Part shown: positions 62,129 to 64,000 of the stretch, one piece after another
Position numbering within the stretch: the stretch's first letter is position 1
How the letters are laid out: every line of letters starts with the position of its first letter
Origin: RYN-133 sp036497285
GTDB taxonomy: Bacteria; Actinomycetota; Actinomycetes; Mycobacteriales; Jatrophihabitantaceae
NCBI GenBank assembly: GCA_036497285.1
Contig: DASXJR010000077.1
Span: 1-64,000, forward strand
Length of the DNA stretch: 64,000 nucleotides
Direction: 5' to 3'
The notes under the pieces: model-generated
Told to the model about the DNA's origin: nothing
The model's input: the letters and a program-made list of their open reading frames with translations, nothing else
Database searches by the model: none
Position numbers and translations under genes: made by a program

Positions 62129-62478
62129 TTGAGCTCGTACCAGGGGTTGTAGATCGCCGGGTGGCCGTTGTGCTCGCCGACCCTTCCGCGGGCGAGCAGC
62201 TTGCGGCCCGGTTCGATTCCGGCGATGCGGCGCCGACCGAGCCAGACCAGATAAACGGAATCGGCACCGTCGAACAGTTCGGCCTCGAGCACCGGCACGT
62301 TGGCGGTGGGCGTGAACCGCACCGACCGCACACGCCCGCCGACGACCGCAGTGTCCCCCAGGCCGATGTCGCGCATCTTGGCGCACGGCATCTTCTCGAC
62401 GTCGGACTCGAGTTCGGCCGCGTCGAGCCGGTGCGTGCTGGCCGTCAGGCGATGGCGCAGCGACAGGCGATTACCCAC
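62125..62478 (-). CDS. OB-fold nucleic-acid-binding domain protein
   Basis: A 117-residue protein with an OB fold: GDTAVVGGRVRSVRFTP, VLEAELFDGADSVYLVWLG and GRKLLARGRVGEHNGHPAIY make up the five-strand barrel. The N-terminal 30 residues are helical. Single-strand DNA or RNA binding is inferred. GTG start with TACGCT 6 bases upstream, apparently leaderless. Coupled to DUF3159 by a 4-base overlap. Confidence 0.85.
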   Translation of the reverse strand: MGNRLSLRHRLTASTHRLDAAELESDVEKMPCAKMRDIGLGDTAVVGGRVRSVRFTPTANVPVLEAELFDGADSVYLVWLGRRRIAGIEPGRKLLARGRVGEHNGHPAIYNPWYELK

Positions 62479-62484
62479 GACTCA

Positions 62485-62490
62485 AGCGTA
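62485..62490 (-). promoter_or_regulatory. -10 element of a probable leaderless promoter
   Basis: TACGCT on the minus strand, 6 bases before the GTG at 62478. It lies in the 20-base gap after the DUF3710 stop. Confidence 0.45.
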
Positions 62491-62498
62491 ACCGCCGC

Positions 62499-63191
62499 TC
62501 AGCGGTTCCCGTCGCCGCCGAGCTCGCCACCGACGTCGCCGCCTTCCGCGCCGTCGGCTTCCCCGGGAAGGGCGTCCTTCGGCAAGGTGAGCGGCACAGG
62601 ATCGCGCACCGGCAGCGGGTCCGTGCCGCGCACCACGACGATCTGCCGGAACGCGTCCTCGAACTCTGCAGCGCGGGCCGGGTCGGCAGCGGCGCCGACG
62701 AGCATGGCCCGTAGGAACCACCGGGGGCCGTCGACGCCGATGAACCGTACCGGGGCGCGCCCACCCTCGGCCGGCAGCGTGCCGGTCAACTCGGTCCCGA
62801 ACGCACCGCCCTCACGCACGACCGGCTTGCCGCGCTGCTGCGACATGGAGTCGGCGATCTCGGTCCGTACTTCGTCCCAGATGCCTTCGTTGCGCGGGGC
62901 GGCGAACAGACCGATCTGCATCGTCCCCGACACGGGCGAGGTGAGCGAGGCGCTGACCACCTGCTGCTGCTCGTTGACCTCGACCTGCAGGTTCAGCCGG
63001 GCACCGACCGGGATCCGCAGCGCGCCGAGGTCCGCTCGCGCAATGCCGTCGTCCGGCGCATCGCGCACGTCGTACGGCCCCGCGGTGGGCCGGGGCTCGT
63101 CGCGCACCCGGGTCTCCCACGGAGGGGTCGCGTCGATCTTGGCGCGCTCGGAACGCTTCGGCGCCCGACTCTTCTTCCGTCCGAGTGCCAC
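62499..63191 (-). CDS. DUF3710 family protein
   Basis: A 230-residue protein with a basic start (MALGRKKSRAPKRSERAK), then GPYDVRDAPDDG, LGALRIPVGARLNLQVEV, MQIGLFAAPRNEGIWDEVR and VRFIGVDGPRWFLRAMLVG, all DUF3710 blocks. The tail is Gly/Asp/Glu-rich. Function unknown. GTG start shares one base with the dUTPase stop, so the two are coupled. Confidence 0.88.
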   Translation of the reverse strand: MALGRKKSRAPKRSERAKIDATPPWETRVRDEPRPTAGPYDVRDAPDDGIARADLGALRIPVGARLNLQVEVNEQQQVVSASLTSPVSGTMQIGLFAAPRNEGIWDEVRTEIADSMSQQRGKPVVREGGAFGTELTGTLPAEGGRAPVRFIGVDGPRWFLRAMLVGAAADPARAAEFEDAFRQIVVVRGTDPLPVRDPVPLTLPKDALPGEADGAEGGDVGGELGGDGNR

Positions 63192-63649
63192 TACCGCACG
63201 TCCTCCTTCAAAACGGCGGCACCACCGGTCGAACCGTGGCCGCCGACGCCGCGGGCCGAGGCCGGCAACTCCGTCACCTCGACGAAGTCCGCCACCTCGA
63301 CCCGCTGGAACACCAGCTGAGCGATGCGCTCACCGCGGCGCAGTTGCAGCGCCGAGCAGCGATCGTGATTGATCACGATGACCTTAACCTCACCGCGGTA
63401 GCCCGAGTCGATGGTCCCCGGTGCGTTCACCAGTCCGAGGCCGGCGCGGGCGGCCAAACCCGACCTGGGGTGCACGAACGCGGCGTACCCGTCGGGGACG
63501 GCGATGGCGATGCCGGTCGGCAGCACGGCACGGCCGCCCGGCGGGAGCAGCAGGTCCTCGGCCGCGACGATGTCGGCGCCGGCGTCGCCGGGCAGCGCGT
63601 AGGCGGGAAGCGGAACACCGGGGTCGAGGCGTTGGACGAGCACCTGCAT
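63191..63649 (-). CDS. dut: dUTP diphosphatase
   Basis: A 152-residue trimeric-type dUTPase. All five motifs are visible: PGDAGADI, HPRSGLAARAG, NAPGTIDSGYRGEV, RRGERIAQLVFQ and the C-terminal ARGVGGHGSTG arm. It hydrolyses dUTP to dUMP, limiting uracil in DNA and supplying dTMP synthesis. The start is taken at MQVLVQRLDPG (63649); the frame is open to 63685. Divergent from the DUF3093 gene by 52 bases. Confidence 0.95.
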   Translation of the reverse strand: MQVLVQRLDPGVPLPAYALPGDAGADIVAAEDLLLPPGGRAVLPTGIAIAVPDGYAAFVHPRSGLAARAGLGLVNAPGTIDSGYRGEVKVIVINHDRCSALQLRRGERIAQLVFQRVEVADFVEVTELPASARGVGGHGSTGGAAVLKEDVR

Positions 63650-63688
63650 CGTCGCTGCCGGGCGGGCTGGCTCCACGGGCGGCAAGGC

Positions 63689-63694
63689 TACCCT
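63689..63694 (+). promoter_or_regulatory. -10 element of a probable leaderless promoter
   Basis: TACCCT, 7 bases before the GTG at 63702; no ribosome-binding site intervenes. Confidence 0.45.
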
Positions 63695-63701
63695 CGACGC
63701 T

Positions 63702-64000
63702 GTGTCAGCCAGCAGTGACGCCTCGCGTTCGGTCCACTACCGGGAGGCCCTTCGCCCCCCGTTGTGGTGGTACGGCGCCGGACTTGTCGTTGCCGGTTTG
63801 CTCGCCGGCGAATTCCACATCAGCGGGCTCGCCATCACCGACTGGCTGTCCTTCGGGATCCTGCTGCCGCTGTCATTGGTGATCGTCTGGGCGTTCGGGC
63901 GCGGCAGCCTGGAGATCGCGGAGGGCGAGCTGAGCATCCGCGGCGCGCACATCCCGCTGTCCGACATCAGCGGTGCGATCGCCCTGGACGAGTTGACCCT
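63702..64000 (+). CDS. DUF3093 family membrane protein, N-terminal part
   Basis: The gene runs off the window end; 99 complete codons are visible. Beginning VSASSDASRSVHYREALRPP, it has two membrane segments (about 22-38 and 43-66) separated by a short loop with EFHISG, followed by a soluble part with RGAHIPLSDISGAIAL. This is the DUF3093 pattern of actinobacteria, usually encoded beside dut. Function unknown. GTG start, apparently leaderless. Confidence 0.82.
   Translation, partial: MSASSDASRSVHYREALRPPLWWYGAGLVVAGLLAGEFHISGLAITDWLSFGILLPLSLVIVWAFGRGSLEIAEGELSIRGAHIPLSDISGAIALDELT

Overview
The window is a gene-dense stretch of a high-GC actinobacterial chromosome. The evidence is the strong G/C third-position bias, many GTG starts, ATGA/GTGA stop-start overlaps, the coproporphyrin-dependent haem genes (hemE, hemY/cgoX, hemQ), glgX-treY-treZ, and actinobacterial conserved genes (DUF3000, DUF3159, DUF3710, DUF3093, a KimA-like permease beside two TrkA-type proteins). 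Gene order from hemQ to the DUF3093 gene is typical of Actinomycetia. A relative of Jatrophihabitans/Frankiales is my guess only. I see no rRNA, tRNA, CRISPR array, prophage or insertion sequence.

Layout. 1-6.3 kb: a C-terminal gene fragment, an ROK protein, two secreted L,D-transpeptidase paralogues flanking a phosphate:H+ symporter gene preceded by a clear PHO-box array, and a zinc-finger protein. 6.3-14.7 kb: thiamine region (thiD, thiE, then a TPP riboswitch driving thiO-thiS-thiG-cytX), running by overlapping starts into psuG, a PfkB kinase and an AlkZ-like winged-helix protein. 14.7-20 kb: DUF2993 protein, sedolisin protease, a 70-base palindrome, uvrB, a sortase remnant. 20-27 kb: glgX-treY-treZ-CPBP, making trehalose from glycogen. 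27-35 kb: aldo/keto reductase, small regulators and membrane proteins, a lipoprotein fusing Asp-box repeats to DUF4232, and an ATP-dependent DNA ligase. 35-38 kb: a possible exopolysaccharide locus of a processive GT2 synthase, a 50-residue protein that is little more than an LAxTG sorting signal, and a secreted GH26-like hydrolase. 38-47 kb: DUF445, two alpha/beta hydrolases, a cyclopropane synthase, EamA, a free-standing LigD-type polymerase, MsrB. 47-54.6 kb: haem genes, DUF3000, RNase D, a two-component system. 54.6-64 kb: dxs, an RNA m5U methyltransferase, the KimA-like permease with two TrkA proteins, and the DUF3159/OB/DUF3710/dUTPase cluster.

Three signals go beyond ordinary annotation. 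(1) About 90 bases of 11-base-phased PHO boxes lie before the phosphate symporter. (2) A palindromic element of about 53 bases occurs three times (43.7, 49.3, 52.6 kb), each time 2-4 bases after a stop codon and in the same orientation relative to that gene. (3) Twelve genes have a TAnnnT hexamer exactly 6 or 7 bases before the start codon and mostly no Shine-Dalgarno sequence, as expected of leaderless mRNAs. Two in-frame 12-base tandem repeats at protein N-termini and the LAxTG microprotein are also worth a second look.
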